A stretch of DNA of 64,000 bases from CAVTWJ01 sp964525605 (GTDB taxonomy: Bacteria > Oederibacteriota > Muellerivitia > Muellerivitales > Muellerivitaceae), in NCBI GenBank assembly GCA_964525605.1, contig CAZGKT010000013.1:1-64000 (forward strand). The letters are read 5' to 3'. Under the pieces are notes generated by a model. The model had not been told where the DNA came from, searched no databases, and saw only the letters and a list, made by a program, of their open reading frames with translations. The position numbers and the translations under genes are program-made. Positions 26,407-34,558 of this stretch are shown here, piece after piece (within the stretch, counting starts at the first letter, position 1; each line of letters opens with the position of its first letter).

Positions 26407-27170
26407 ACAATCTCTCGGCTTTATTAGCCAATTTCCGACTCGCGGATATTCTGGACATCCTCGTCGTGGCCTATTTGACCTACCAATTGCTCCTGCTCAT
26501 CCGGGAAGTGCGAGCCACTCGAATTGTCCTGGGTTTCGCCATTCTCTTCCTCGCGACGGTTGTGGCTAGCCAGTTCCATTTATTGACGTTGGATTGGCTT
26601 TTGAGCAACCTGGGTCCTTTTTTTCTTATCGCCTTCGTGGTGGTGTTTCAGCCCGATTTGCGGCGCATCATTACCCAGATTGGCCGGGGGGGTGGATTTT
26701 GGGGCGGGGTTTTCCAGGGGGACGCTCTCATGTTCAAAGAAATCACCACCGCCGTGCGGGATCTGGTCAAAGCCAAGCATGGCGCCCTTATCGTCGTCGA
26801 GCGGGATGACAGCCTCCAAAGCGTTTTTGAAAACGGCACCAAGATCGAGGCCGATGTCACCAGTGAGCTGTTGGTGACCCTTTTTACGCCTCCTTCCCCC
26901 CTGCACGATGGGGCGGTCATTATTCGGGGAGGAAAAATCGCGGCCGCGGGATGTATCCTTCCCTTGAGTCAGAACCCTCATTTGAGCAAGGCCTTTGGGA
27001 CCCGTCACCGTGCCGCGGTGGGTATCACCGAAGAAACTGACGCCCTGTCGATCGTCGTGTCTGAAGAAAAACACAACATCGCCTTTGCCATGGCGGGCAA
27101 GGTCACTCCCGAAATCGACGCGGAGACCCTGGAAGAGATGCTGACCCTTTACGGGACGAAGGTGGATTAA
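26403..27170 (+). CDS. cdaA: Diadenylate cyclase CdaA
   Basis: 255 aa. Three N-terminal membrane helices (about residues 13-33, 40-58 and 68-84) precede a DAC domain with the two catalytic motifs: DGA at 169-171 (PLHDGAVII) and RHR at 201-203 (TRHRAAVG). It makes c-di-AMP from two ATP at the membrane, a signal tied to potassium and envelope homeostasis. Both motifs are intact, so it should be active. Its partner cdaR follows, but a repeat element (family A) has been inserted between them. Confidence 0.96.
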   Translation: MNNLSALLANFRLADILDILVVAYLTYQLLLLIREVRATRIVLGFAILFLATVVASQFHLLTLDWLLSNLGPFFLIAFVVVFQPDLRRIITQIGRGGGFWGGVFQGDALMFKEITTAVRDLVKAKHGALIVVERDDSLQSVFENGTKIEADVTSELLVTLFTPPSPLHDGAVIIRGGKIAAAGCILPLSQNPHLSKAFGTRHRAAVGITEETDALSIVVSEEKHNIAFAMAGKVTPEIDAETLEEMLTLYGTKVD

Positions 27171-27189
27171 AAGTTAAAGAAACAGAAAC

Positions 27190-27290
27190 ACCCAACACGA
27201 AGTCACGAAGGCACAAAGAAAGGCAACACAAAGCCGGGTTTAATTGGTTTTTAAAAAAATTCCAGTGTTCTTAGTGTCTTTGTGTTGGCC
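27190..27290 (+). repeat. Family A inverted-repeat element, copy A1 (divergent)
   Basis: Left arm CCAACACGAAGTCACGAAG at 27192-27210 continuing to about 27223; right arm AGTGTTCTTAGTGTCTTTGTGTTGG at about 27264-27288. The arms are imperfectly complementary and enclose about 40 bp. It begins 20 bp after the cdaA stop and ends 43 bp before the cdaR start, so it makes up most of the spacer. It carries no gene. Confidence 0.75.
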
Positions 27291-27333
27291 TTTGGTTTGC
27301 TGGGCATGATTAAAACGAACGGAGTGGGTCCAA

Positions 27334-27729
27334 ATGAGCCGTTGGCTGTTTGAAAACCTGGGGCTGAAGATTCTGGCCCTTTTCATTTCCGTCGCCCTTT
27401 GGGCCTATGTGGGGACGCGCCAGATCATCGACCGCCGGGTGACGATTCCGGTGGAATTAACCGATATCCCGGTGGGCGTGACGGTGGACCCGCGGGTGCG
27501 CACCTCGGTTCCGGTGGTTTTGACCGGGCGCAAGGAAAGCGTTTTGGATTTGGATGCGGACGAAATGACGGCGGTGGTCAGCTTAAAGGGGACCACCCCC
27601 GATTTGCAGGAAGCTCTGGTGCATCCCCAGGTCAGGCCATTGCCGAAGGATGTGGCCGCCAATGTGCAGGCTTTGAAGATTCCCCTTATTCCGGCTAAAC
27701 CCAAGCCAACTGCCGGCAAAAAGAAATAA
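27334..27729 (+). CDS. cdaR: YbbR-domain protein (CdaR-like regulator of CdaA)
   Basis: 131 aa. One N-terminal transmembrane helix (NLGLKILALFISVALWAYV, about residues 6-24) is followed by a single YbbR domain with the family motif PVELTDIPVG near 41-50. A basic, Pro/Lys-rich tail ends the protein. CdaR proteins bind and modulate CdaA outside the membrane; most have three or four YbbR repeats, so this is a one-domain form. Adjacency to cdaA supports the role. Confidence 0.85.
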   Translation: MSRWLFENLGLKILALFISVALWAYVGTRQIIDRRVTIPVELTDIPVGVTVDPRVRTSVPVVLTGRKESVLDLDADEMTAVVSLKGTTPDLQEALVHPQVRPLPKDVAANVQALKIPLIPAKPKPTAGKKK

Positions 27730-27738
27730 GGAGCTCCC

Positions 27739-28491
27739 ATGGCGACCCTTTGCGTCAACATTGACCATATCGCGACCCTCCGGCAGGCCCGGGGGGAGGA
27801 TGAACCCGATCCGATCCAAGCCGCCCTCCTGGCTGAAAAAGCTGGCGCGATCGGGATCACCGCCCACCTGCGGGAAGACCGTCGGCATATCCAAGATGCG
27901 GATGTCCTCAAACTTCGAAAAGTTTTACATACCAAACTGAACTTGGAAATGGCCGCGACCCCCGAAATGATTCGTTTCGCCCTTCAGGTCAAACCCGATC
28001 AGGCCACATTGGTTCCCGAAAAGCGCCAGGAGCTAACGACCGAAGGGGGGCTCAACCTAGCCTCGAATCCCGAACGGTTCCAGTTGGCGGTGGACCGGCT
28101 TCAGGGAAAGGGAATTCCCGTTTCTCTTTTTATTCTTCCCGACAAGAAAACGCTCGATCTCGCCGCCCGGTTGGGCGTGGTTTATGTCGAGCTTCATACG
28201 GGAGCTTATAGCCGGGCATACCGAAAGGGAAAAAACGTCCGAAAAGAATTCCTGAGTTTGGCGGCCGGGGCGCGATACGCCCAATCCCTGGGGCTCCAGG
28301 TGCACGCGGGGCATGGACTGACCTACACGAACGTCGCTCCCGTTGCCGCCCTGCCTGAAATCGAGGATCTGAACATCGGTCATAACATCATCGCCCGAGC
28401 TTCCATGGTAGGATTAACCCAAGCTGTCAGGGAAATGGCCGCGATCCTGCGGAAAACTAGTAAGACTCTCGTTCGAAAGGGAGGAAAATAA
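27739..28491 (+). CDS. pdxJ: Pyridoxine 5'-phosphate synthase
   Basis: 250 aa TIM barrel. It condenses deoxyxylulose 5-phosphate with 3-amino-2-oxopropyl phosphate to pyridoxine 5'-phosphate. N-terminal VNIDHIATLRQARG, GITAHLREDRRHIQD near residues 38-52, the NLEMAAT stretch and HAGHGLTYTNV near 190-200 are PdxJ signatures. PdxA, which feeds the same pathway, is also in this window. GGAG precedes the ATG. Confidence 0.97.
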   Translation: MATLCVNIDHIATLRQARGEDEPDPIQAALLAEKAGAIGITAHLREDRRHIQDADVLKLRKVLHTKLNLEMAATPEMIRFALQVKPDQATLVPEKRQELTTEGGLNLASNPERFQLAVDRLQGKGIPVSLFILPDKKTLDLAARLGVVYVELHTGAYSRAYRKGKNVRKEFLSLAAGARYAQSLGLQVHAGHGLTYTNVAPVAALPEIEDLNIGHNIIARASMVGLTQAVREMAAILRKTSKTLVRKGGK

Positions 28492-28805
28492 TGACTAAAC
28501 TTTTCATCCTGCTGTTGATTGCGATCGTGGGGGGCATTGGCTATTACCTTTGGACCGTGGTCGCGTCAGCTCCCAAGGAAGCCACACTTCCCGGTTATAC
28601 CAACACTCTCCAACGGGACGAGCAAAGGGCCCAGGCCGTAGCGGGACACGCGAACTTGGAATTGGTCCAACAGGCGGTGAACTCTTACAAGAGCCAAAAG
28701 GGAGTCGCTCCTACGACCCTTCAGGATCTCGTTCCTGATTTTATCGACCATATTCCAGGTGGCGTTCAATATGACGCGACGACCGGAACTGTTTCAGCGC
28801 CCTAG
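28491..28805 (+). CDS. Small membrane-anchored protein, GspG-like tail
   Basis: 104 aa. The start overlaps the pdxJ stop (TAATG), so it is probably co-translated. One transmembrane helix at about residues 3-22 is followed by a periplasmic segment in which ANLELVQQAVNSYKSQKGVAPTTLQDLV resembles the residues just after the helix of type II pseudopilins (NLxxIxxAlxxYkxdnGxyPttlqgL). It lacks the FTLIE processing site, so it is not a classical pseudopilin. Function unknown. Confidence 0.7.
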   Translation: MTKLFILLLIAIVGGIGYYLWTVVASAPKEATLPGYTNTLQRDEQRAQAVAGHANLELVQQAVNSYKSQKGVAPTTLQDLVPDFIDHIPGGVQYDATTGTVSAP

Positions 28806-28836
28806 CTTTCATTTTGGTAACTGTTCAGACTCCTCA

Positions 28837-28974
28837 AACCCACGGCCAACACGAAGACACTAAGAAAAGCTATTTTTAAGATTAATGCCGGGATCAAAAA
28901 CTTAACCGTTAGGGATGTTATCTAAAAACCCTTGTTTTACTTTGTGTCTTGGTGTCTTCGTGTTGGATGTTGTT
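28837..28974 (+). repeat. Family A inverted-repeat element, copy A2
   Basis: Left arm CACGGCCAACACGAAGACAC at 28841-28860; right arm TTTGTGTCTTGGTGTCTTCG at 28941-28960 followed by TGTTGGATGTTG. The interior has CTTAACCGTTAGGGATGTTATC, similar to copy A3, so the copies share more than their arms. It fills the spacer between the small membrane gene and recX and ends 26 bp before the recX start. Confidence 0.88.
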
Positions 28975-29000
28975 CATATCCCGAATGCGTACGAGTATTC

Positions 29001-29513
29001 TTGAAAAAACCATCCCCTCTATCCACCTACGCGGAAGCCCAACGTTATGCCCTTGGGCTTTTAAGCCGCAGGGACCGAACCTCTTTTGAGCTGAGGTCCA
29101 AACTAAATCTTCGTTTGGTGCCTTTGTCCGTCCAAGATCAGGTGATGGATTTTCTGGTCGCAAAAGGCTGGGTCAACGACCAGCGTTCCGCCGAATCCTT
29201 CGCTTCCTCCCGCAAGGCCATGGGTTGGGGTCCCACCAAGATACGATCCGCTTTTTTTAAACGTGGAATTCCCAGCCCGCTCGCGGATAAGGCCCTATCC
29301 GCGGAATTTGGGGGTGAAGCGGAAGCGGTTTCCGCGCTCAGGCTTTTAGGGGCGCATCAAAGGCGTTTTCTCGCGTCGAACCGGGTTCCCAAGCCTAAAG
29401 GCCCGGAAAAAGCCTTGTCATTTCTATTGCGCAGGGGTTTTTCCTACAGTTCTTCCCGCCTCGCCGTTCAAAAGGTTTTCAGCTATAATCCCGAACTTCC
29501 TGAGGAAGAGTAA
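29001..29513 (+). CDS. recX: RecX regulatory protein
   Basis: 170 aa from TTG at 29001. An ATG at 28932 opens the same frame but its first 15 codons are translated repeat A2, so the later start is chosen. Typical three-helix RecX repeats: YALGLLSRRDRTSFELRSKL near residues 16-35, then FLVAKGWVNDQRSAESFASS near 52-71, and KIRSAFFKRGI near 81. RecX binds RecA filaments and limits recombination. recA is not adjacent here. The repeat just upstream may have replaced the native leader. Confidence 0.82.
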   Translation: MKKPSPLSTYAEAQRYALGLLSRRDRTSFELRSKLNLRLVPLSVQDQVMDFLVAKGWVNDQRSAESFASSRKAMGWGPTKIRSAFFKRGIPSPLADKALSAEFGGEAEAVSALRLLGAHQRRFLASNRVPKPKGPEKALSFLLRRGFSYSSSRLAVQKVFSYNPELPEEE

Positions 29514-29520
29514 ACCAAGT

Positions 29521-29541
29521 CTCACCGCGGAGACGCGGAGA
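29521..29541 (+). repeat. Solo arm of family B repeat (B1)
   Basis: CTCACCGCGGAGACGCGGAG at 29521-29540 matches the left arm of the family B elements further on, but no right arm is found nearby. It sits 7 bp after the recX stop and 30 bp before family A copy A3, as if a B element was truncated by A3. Confidence 0.65.
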
Positions 29542-29570
29542 TCAGCAAAATTTATAAGATTTCAGGCCAG

Positions 29571-29724
29571 GCAAACCTACGGCCAACACGAAGACACAAA
29601 GACACTAAGAAAAGACTTTTTTAGGTCAAAGCTTGATTTGAAATGAAAACTTAACAGTCAGGGGTATTATCCGAAATTCTTTGTCTTACTTTGTGTCTTC
29701 GTGGCTTCGTGTTGGATGTTGTTT
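29571..29724 (+). repeat. Family A inverted-repeat element, copy A3
   Basis: Left arm AAACCTACGGCCAACACGAA at 29573-29592 continuing GACACAAAGACACTAAG; right arm ACTTTGTGTCTTCGTGGCTT at about 29688-29707, then CGTGTTGGATGTTG. The interior resembles A2. It occupies the recX-alaS spacer and ends 35 bp before the alaS ATG. No gene inside. Confidence 0.9.
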
Positions 29725-29759
29725 AGCCTGAGTAGTAAAATTTTTTTCGAGGTTTTTTT

Positions 29760-32471
29760 ATGGCATTTCCCACAACCGGCGCAGAGATCAGGCAGGCCTA
29801 CTTGGATTTCTTCAAGTCCAAGAACCATAAAATTGTGCCTTCTTCCTCCCTCGTGCCCGAAAACGACCCGACCTTACTATTAGCCAATGCCGGCATGAAC
29901 CAGTTCAAGCCCTATTTCCTGGGAACCGTTCCCTTTCCCCATAGTGTTCCTTACGCGGTTTCCTGCCAGAAATGTTTCCGCACCGGCGACCTGGAGAGGG
30001 TGGGTTACACCGCCCGCCACCATACCTTTTTCGAGATGTTGGGCAATTTCTCCTTCGGGGGCTATTTCAAGAAAGAGGCCATCGAGTGGGGGTGGGAATT
30101 CGTCACGAAAATCCTGGGCATTGAAAAGTCCCGGCTCTGGGTGTCGGTTTACGAGAAAGACGACGAGGCCATTGAGCTTTGGAAAAAAACCGCCCAGCTT
30201 TCACCGGAACGCATTGTACGCATGGGAGAGGATTCTAACTTTTGGACCATGGGTCCCACGGGTCCTTGCGGGCCATGTTCCGAGATTTATGTGGATCTGA
30301 CTCCCGAAAAGGGGGAGACAAAAAACTTCGAGGAAGACGCCGAGTCGGGCCGTTTTCTGGAAATTTGGAACCTGGTCTTCACTCAGTTCGACCGGCAGGC
30401 CGACGGCACCCTGAAACCCCTCCCCAAACCCAACATCGACACGGGCATGGGACTGGAGCGGGTGGCCAGCGTCATGCAGAAGGTTCCTTCCAATTACGAG
30501 ACGGACCTTTTATCACCCCTTATGGCCGCCATCGCCCAGGCGGGAAATATCCCCCTGAAAGTGGACAGCTCCCAAACCTACACCTCCCTGAAGGTCATCA
30601 GCGACCACTTGAGGGCTACGACCTTCCTGATCGCCGACGGGGTTTTGCCTTCCAACGAGGGCCGGGGCTATGTCTTGCGCAGGATTTTGCGCCGGGCGGT
30701 CCGGCACGGAAAATTATTGGGTTTCGAGAAGCCCTTCCTTTTTCCCCTGGTCCAGCAAGTAACCGCCTTGATGGGGGATGTTTATCCCGAACTTTCCAAC
30801 CGCAAGGACCATATCATCAACGTGGTGAAGGCCGAGGAAGAACGGTTTTACGAAACCCTGGCGGCCGGAACCGAAAGGCTTCTTGAAAAAATTGAAGAAT
30901 TGAAAAAATCCAAAGTAAAGATTTTGCCCGGCGAGGATGCCTTTACCCTTTATGACACCTTTGGTTTTCCCCTGGATATCACCAAAGAAATATTGAAGGA
31001 ACACGACCTCTCGGTGGATGAAGCCGCGTTCCAGCAGGCGATGGAAGGCCAAAGGGAAAAGGCTCGATCCGCCTGGAAGGGAAGCGGCGACGCGATCCTC
31101 CCCCAGCTTTACAAAGAACTGGCTTCCAAGATCGCGGCGACCCAGTTTAAAGGCTACGAAAAAACCAAGGATCTGGGACAGGTCGTTCAGATCGTGCGGG
31201 TGAAGGACAAGAAACATGAACCGGTCGAGAAGCTTCAAGAGGGCGAATATGGGTTCATCCTTCTCAATCAAACCCCCTTCTACGCCGAAAAGGGCGGACA
31301 GGTCGGGGACAAGGGTGTGATCCAAGGCTTCAATTCCGCCGAGGTGTCCTGGGCGGACGTGCTGGACACGCAGATGGTCTCCGATACCCTGATCGGCCAC
31401 TGGTGTTTCATGAAGCGGGGAAAGCTGGAGATGGGGCAAAAGATCGAGGCCACGGTGGAGGAAAGCGAACGCCGGGCCATTATGCGCAACCATACGGGCA
31501 CCCATCTCTTGCACGCGGCCCTGCGGAAAGTAATTGGAACCCATGTGGGCCAGGCTGGTAGTTATGTGGGTTCGGATCGCTTGCGTTTTGACTTCACCCA
31601 TTTCGAGGGCGTCAAACCGGAGCAATTAAAAGAAATCGAAATTCTGGTCAACCGCCGAATCCTCGACAACATCGAGCTCAACAAGCAAGAGATGTCTTTC
31701 GACGAAGCCAAGAAAAAAGGCGCCCTGGCCTTTTTCAGCGAAAAATATGGGGATAGGGTCCGGGTGGTGGATGTTCCCGGGTTTTCAACTGAGCTTTGCG
31801 GGGGCACTCATGTGAACCGCACGGGCGACATCGGGCTGTTCAAGATCACCAGCGAATCCTCCGTGGCTGCCGGGGTCAGGCGCATTGAGGCGGTCACTGG
31901 AGAAGGAGCTCTCAATAAAATTTACCATACAGAAGAATTACTTAAAGACATTGCCCATGTAATAAAAAGTTCAATCGAAGAAGCAGTAACCAAGACACAG
32001 GCCCTTTTGGACGACCTGAAGGCGCGGGAAAAGGAACTGGCTTCGCTCAAGTCCAAACTGGCGGGAAGCAAGGTAGATGAGGCTTGGAGCAAACACAAAA
32101 TTGAATTTGCGTATGGAGATAAAACAGTATCCTTTGTTAGATATCAAACTGATGATCTTAGTCGAGAGGGCATGCGCCAACTTTCAGACAATCTGAAAGA
32201 TAAGTTTAAAAATATAGGGACGAGTGGAATTGCTATTGTGGCTAGTGGCAATCCAAATTATTCTGGATTTGTGACGGTTGTTACGGAAGATTTAAACGAA
32301 AAAATAAAAGCTCCTGAATTGGCTAATAAATTTACGAGTATTACTGGTGGTCGTGGTGGTGGTCGTCCTGACTTTGCACAAGGTAGTATCGAAGATGCGA
32401 AAAAGATAGAAACGGCCTTCGAAAGTACTTACCGTTTTATTTCTGAAATCTTCGAAAAAAAGTCCCCTTGA
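29760..32471 (+). CDS. alaS: Alanine--tRNA ligase
   Basis: 903 aa, full length. The class II catalytic core is in the first 450 residues (GNFSFGGYFK and the GPTGPCGPCSEI stretch). The editing domain has zinc motif NHTGTHLLHAAL (near 577-588) and CGGTHVNRTGD (near 678-688). A coiled-coil and the C-Ala/DHHA1 domain with TGGRGGGRPDFAQG follow near 860-873. It charges tRNA-Ala and clears mischarged Ser/Gly. Codon use is GC-rich through most of the gene but turns clearly AT-rich at about 31905-31985 and 32095-32464, without breaking the frame. The stop overlaps the ruvX start. Confidence 0.97.
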   Translation: MAFPTTGAEIRQAYLDFFKSKNHKIVPSSSLVPENDPTLLLANAGMNQFKPYFLGTVPFPHSVPYAVSCQKCFRTGDLERVGYTARHHTFFEMLGNFSFGGYFKKEAIEWGWEFVTKILGIEKSRLWVSVYEKDDEAIELWKKTAQLSPERIVRMGEDSNFWTMGPTGPCGPCSEIYVDLTPEKGETKNFEEDAESGRFLEIWNLVFTQFDRQADGTLKPLPKPNIDTGMGLERVASVMQKVPSNYETDLLSPLMAAIAQAGNIPLKVDSSQTYTSLKVISDHLRATTFLIADGVLPSNEGRGYVLRRILRRAVRHGKLLGFEKPFLFPLVQQVTALMGDVYPELSNRKDHIINVVKAEEERFYETLAAGTERLLEKIEELKKSKVKILPGEDAFTLYDTFGFPLDITKEILKEHDLSVDEAAFQQAMEGQREKARSAWKGSGDAILPQLYKELASKIAATQFKGYEKTKDLGQVVQIVRVKDKKHEPVEKLQEGEYGFILLNQTPFYAEKGGQVGDKGVIQGFNSAEVSWADVLDTQMVSDTLIGHWCFMKRGKLEMGQKIEATVEESERRAIMRNHTGTHLLHAALRKVIGTHVGQAGSYVGSDRLRFDFTHFEGVKPEQLKEIEILVNRRILDNIELNKQEMSFDEAKKKGALAFFSEKYGDRVRVVDVPGFSTELCGGTHVNRTGDIGLFKITSESSVAAGVRRIEAVTGEGALNKIYHTEELLKDIAHVIKSSIEEAVTKTQALLDDLKAREKELASLKSKLAGSKVDEAWSKHKIEFAYGDKTVSFVRYQTDDLSREGMRQLSDNLKDKFKNIGTSGIAIVASGNPNYSGFVTVVTEDLNEKIKAPELANKFTSITGGRGGGRPDFAQGSIEDAKKIETAFESTYRFISEIFEKKSP

Positions 32472-32902
32472 AACGATGGCTCGGCATTGATTGGGGAAAG
32501 ACCCGGATTGGGTTAGCCCTATCCGATCCCCTAGGGATCACCGCCCAACCGCTTGTCGTTTTGAAATCCGATGGAATCCACAACGATATCGCGGCCATCG
32601 GCGCCCTAGTTAATGAGCACGCGGTCACCCAGGTGGTGGTCGGGCTTCCCCTCAACATGAACGGCACCGAAAGTACCACCACCGAGTCGGTACGGCATTT
32701 CGCCTACAAACTTTCCCAGCGATTGACCATTCCGGTGGTTTATATCGACGAGCGCTTATCCAGCAAGCAAGCCGAGCGGGCCTTGATTGAAGGGGATGTC
32801 CGCCGGGAGAATAGAAAAGGAAAGATCGACAAGGTCGCGGCGGCCCTGCTTCTTCAATCCGCCCTCGCGGGCGCGCCCCTGACGCCTCTGGAAACGCCCT
32901 GA
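32468..32902 (+). CDS. ruvX: RuvX/YqgF Holliday junction resolvase family protein
   Basis: 144 aa from TTG at 32468 overlapping the alaS stop (TTGA). RNase H-fold: LGIDWGKTRIGLALSDP near residues 4-20, VVVGLPLNMNGTES near 56-69 and the acidic VVYIDERLSS near 92-101. The essential family is linked to pre-16S rRNA 5' processing and to Holliday junction cleavage. The alaS-ruvX-mltG order is conserved in many bacteria; here mltG is separated by a repeat element and an assembly gap. Its last 11 codons are repeated after the gap. Confidence 0.94.
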   Translation: MKRWLGIDWGKTRIGLALSDPLGITAQPLVVLKSDGIHNDIAAIGALVNEHAVTQVVVGLPLNMNGTESTTTESVRHFAYKLSQRLTIPVVYIDERLSSKQAERALIEGDVRRENRKGKIDKVAAALLLQSALAGAPLTPLETP

Positions 32903-33079
32903 TAGTGTTTTGCTAAATGCCCTCNNNNNNNNNNNNNNNNNNNNNNNNNNNNNNNNNNNNNNNNNNNNNNNNNNNNNNNNNNNNNNNNNNNNNNNNNNNN
33001 NNNNNNNNNNNNNNNNNNNNNNNNGGCGCGCCCCTGACGCCTCTGGAAACGCCCTGATAGTGTTTTGCTAAATGCCCTC
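32870..33079. other. 100-N assembly gap flanked by an identical 55-bp overlap
   Basis: Ns fill 32925-33024 (exactly 100). The 55 bases before (32870-32924) are identical to the 55 bases after (33025-33079) and include the ruvX 3' end plus TAGTGTTTTGCTAAATGCCC. This is the pattern of two contigs that share a k-mer overlap and were scaffolded with a default gap. The true genome most likely has a single copy and no gap. The break falls exactly where the family C repeat begins, which explains it. Confidence 0.9.
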
Positions 33080-33527
33080 GCCCCTTGGGGGAGAGGGCTA
33101 GGGTGAGGGGTGTTTTGGATGTAGGCTGCCTTGGGGGTAAGGTGTTGTGAAAAGCAGAACCCTTAAAATTCCAGCGCGGTCTCTGCGACGGAACCAAACT
33201 GAGGCGGAGAAATTACTCTGGAACCGTTTGCGGTCCAGACAGCTTTCAGGCGTTAAATTCCGGCGGCAACAGCCGTTGGGGCCTTACATCGCCGACTTTT
33301 GCTCTTTGGAACCAAAGTTAGTCATCGAGTTAGATGGGGGACAGCACGCAGAAACGGTAGAGAAAGACAATGAAAGATCGAAATTCTTGAAGGCTGAAGA
33401 GTTTCAGGTGCTCCGTGTTTGGAACAACGAAATCTTTTCGAACCTTGATGGCGTATTAGGAAGTATTAGGCTGCAACTAGAAGCTTCACCCTCACCCCGA
33501 CCCTCTCCCCTCAAGGGAGAAGGTGGC
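33075..33527 (+). mobile_element. Family C inverted-repeat element C1 carrying a DUF559 nuclease-fold gene
   Basis: Left arm CCCTCGCCCCTTGGGGGAGA at 33075-33094 continuing GGGCTAGGGTGAGGGG to 33110. The right arm begins CCCTCACCCCGACCCTCTCC at 33489-33508 and continues to about 33527 as its inverted complement (roughly 30 of 36 positions). The arms match the gene-free copy C2 at 38343-38440. The DUF559 gene lies between the arms and reads out through the right arm. The element sits between ruvX and mltG. Mobility is inferred from the shared arms. Confidence 0.75.
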
Positions 33528-33554
33528 GGGCGACGCAAAGGACTTGCGAAATGA
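33147..33554 (+). CDS. DUF559 family protein (Vsr-like PD-(D/E)XK endonuclease fold)
   Basis: 135 aa from GTG at 33147. The family plan is clear: a basic N-terminal helix (RRNQTEAEKLLWNRLRSRQL near residues 14-33), FRRQQPLGPYIADF near 38-51, and catalytic-type acidic residues in VIELDGGQH near 59-67, then VLRVWNNEI. Such proteins resemble very-short-patch-repair endonucleases; their substrate is unknown. The last 23 residues (ASPSPRPSPLKGEGG...) are translated right arm of the family C repeat. The stop overlaps the mltG start by 4 bp, so mltG may now depend on translation of this gene. Confidence 0.88.
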   Translation: MKSRTLKIPARSLRRNQTEAEKLLWNRLRSRQLSGVKFRRQQPLGPYIADFCSLEPKLVIELDGGQHAETVEKDNERSKFLKAEEFQVLRVWNNEIFSNLDGVLGSIRLQLEASPSPRPSPLKGEGGGRRKGLAK

Positions 33555-34558
33555 AAATCCTCAAATGGTATTTTATCGGTCTCGGGGTATTGGCCCTTTC
33601 CTGTTCGTTTTTCTTGATCCCGCCCTTTTACCATTCAGGTCAGGATATGGATGTCGCCATCTATTCCAAATCGACTGCCCGGGGAATCGCCGTCTTATTG
33701 AAGAACAAAGGCATCCTTTCCTATTCCACGCCCTTTCTTTTGGAAGCCAAATTGACCCACGCGGACCGTAAGCTGAAAGCCGGGCTCTATCGGTTGAATC
33801 CCCGGATGAGTTTTTGGGAAGTGTTGGATGTTTTAACCGAGGGGAAGAGCGAACTTCTGGCGCTAAAGATTCCGGAAGGGTATACCGCCGAGCAGATAGG
33901 TTTGGAACTGGAACGGTTGAACGTGGCATCCTCCGCTGATTTTCTCAAAGAGGCCAAGGACCCCGCCCTGTTAAAGACCTATGGCATTCATGGCCCCAGC
34001 CTGGAAGGGTTTTTATATCCAGAGAGCTACCGGATTCCCGTCGGGGCGAGTGTGCCCGATCTGTTGGATCTTTTGGTTCGGCAGTTTCAACAGGAAGTTG
34101 GGGACGATTACGAAACGCAGTTGAAGGGACAGGGTTTGACCCTGTACCAGGGGGTGATATTGGCCTCTATTGTCGAAAAGGAAGCCAAACTTGATTCCGA
34201 ACGGCCCATCATCGCCGGGGTGCTCTACAACCGCCTGAGGCAAAAGATGCGCCTCCAGGTGAACGCCACCCTGAATTATGTCTTGAACAGCAAGAACCCC
34301 TGGTTCAGCCATGAACAGTTGGATGTGAAGACGCCCTATAACACCTACCTGAAAAGGGGCTTGCCCCCGACCCCCATCTGTAATCCCGGTTATGCCTCCC
34401 TTGAGGCCGTGGCCCAGCCATCCCAGGTTCCTTATCTCTATTACGTTGCCCAGGGGGATGGTTCCCACTTGTTCGCGACGACCTTTGACGAACATGAGAA
34501 GAACATCCAAAAGGCCAAGCGCTACATGCGGGCCCAGAAACGGAAGCGGGACTCATAA
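33551..34558 (+). CDS. mltG: Endolytic murein transglycosylase MltG
   Basis: 335 aa. An N-terminal membrane helix (about residues 4-26), a LysM-like N-terminal part and the YceG catalytic domain with the essential Glu in ASIVEKEA (near 213-220). The EGFLYPESYRIP and PTPICNPG stretches (near 153 and 275) are family signatures. It cuts nascent glycan strands and sets their length. Its ATG lies inside the end of the DUF559 frame (ATGA). Confidence 0.95.
   Translation: MKILKWYFIGLGVLALSCSFFLIPPFYHSGQDMDVAIYSKSTARGIAVLLKNKGILSYSTPFLLEAKLTHADRKLKAGLYRLNPRMSFWEVLDVLTEGKSELLALKIPEGYTAEQIGLELERLNVASSADFLKEAKDPALLKTYGIHGPSLEGFLYPESYRIPVGASVPDLLDLLVRQFQQEVGDDYETQLKGQGLTLYQGVILASIVEKEAKLDSERPIIAGVLYNRLRQKMRLQVNATLNYVLNSKNPWFSHEQLDVKTPYNTYLKRGLPPTPICNPGYASLEAVAQPSQVPYLYYVAQGDGSHLFATTFDEHEKNIQKAKRYMRAQKRKRDS

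Noticed and set aside
28932..29000. Longer recX starting at ATG 28932
   Set aside because: The added N-terminus is mostly translation of the family A repeat (its first 15 codons) and does not match RecX; TTG at 29001 fits the family.
33025..33060. Second copy of the ruvX 3' end as a real duplication
   Set aside because: It is part of the exact 55-bp match flanking the 100-N gap and is best explained as an assembly overlap.
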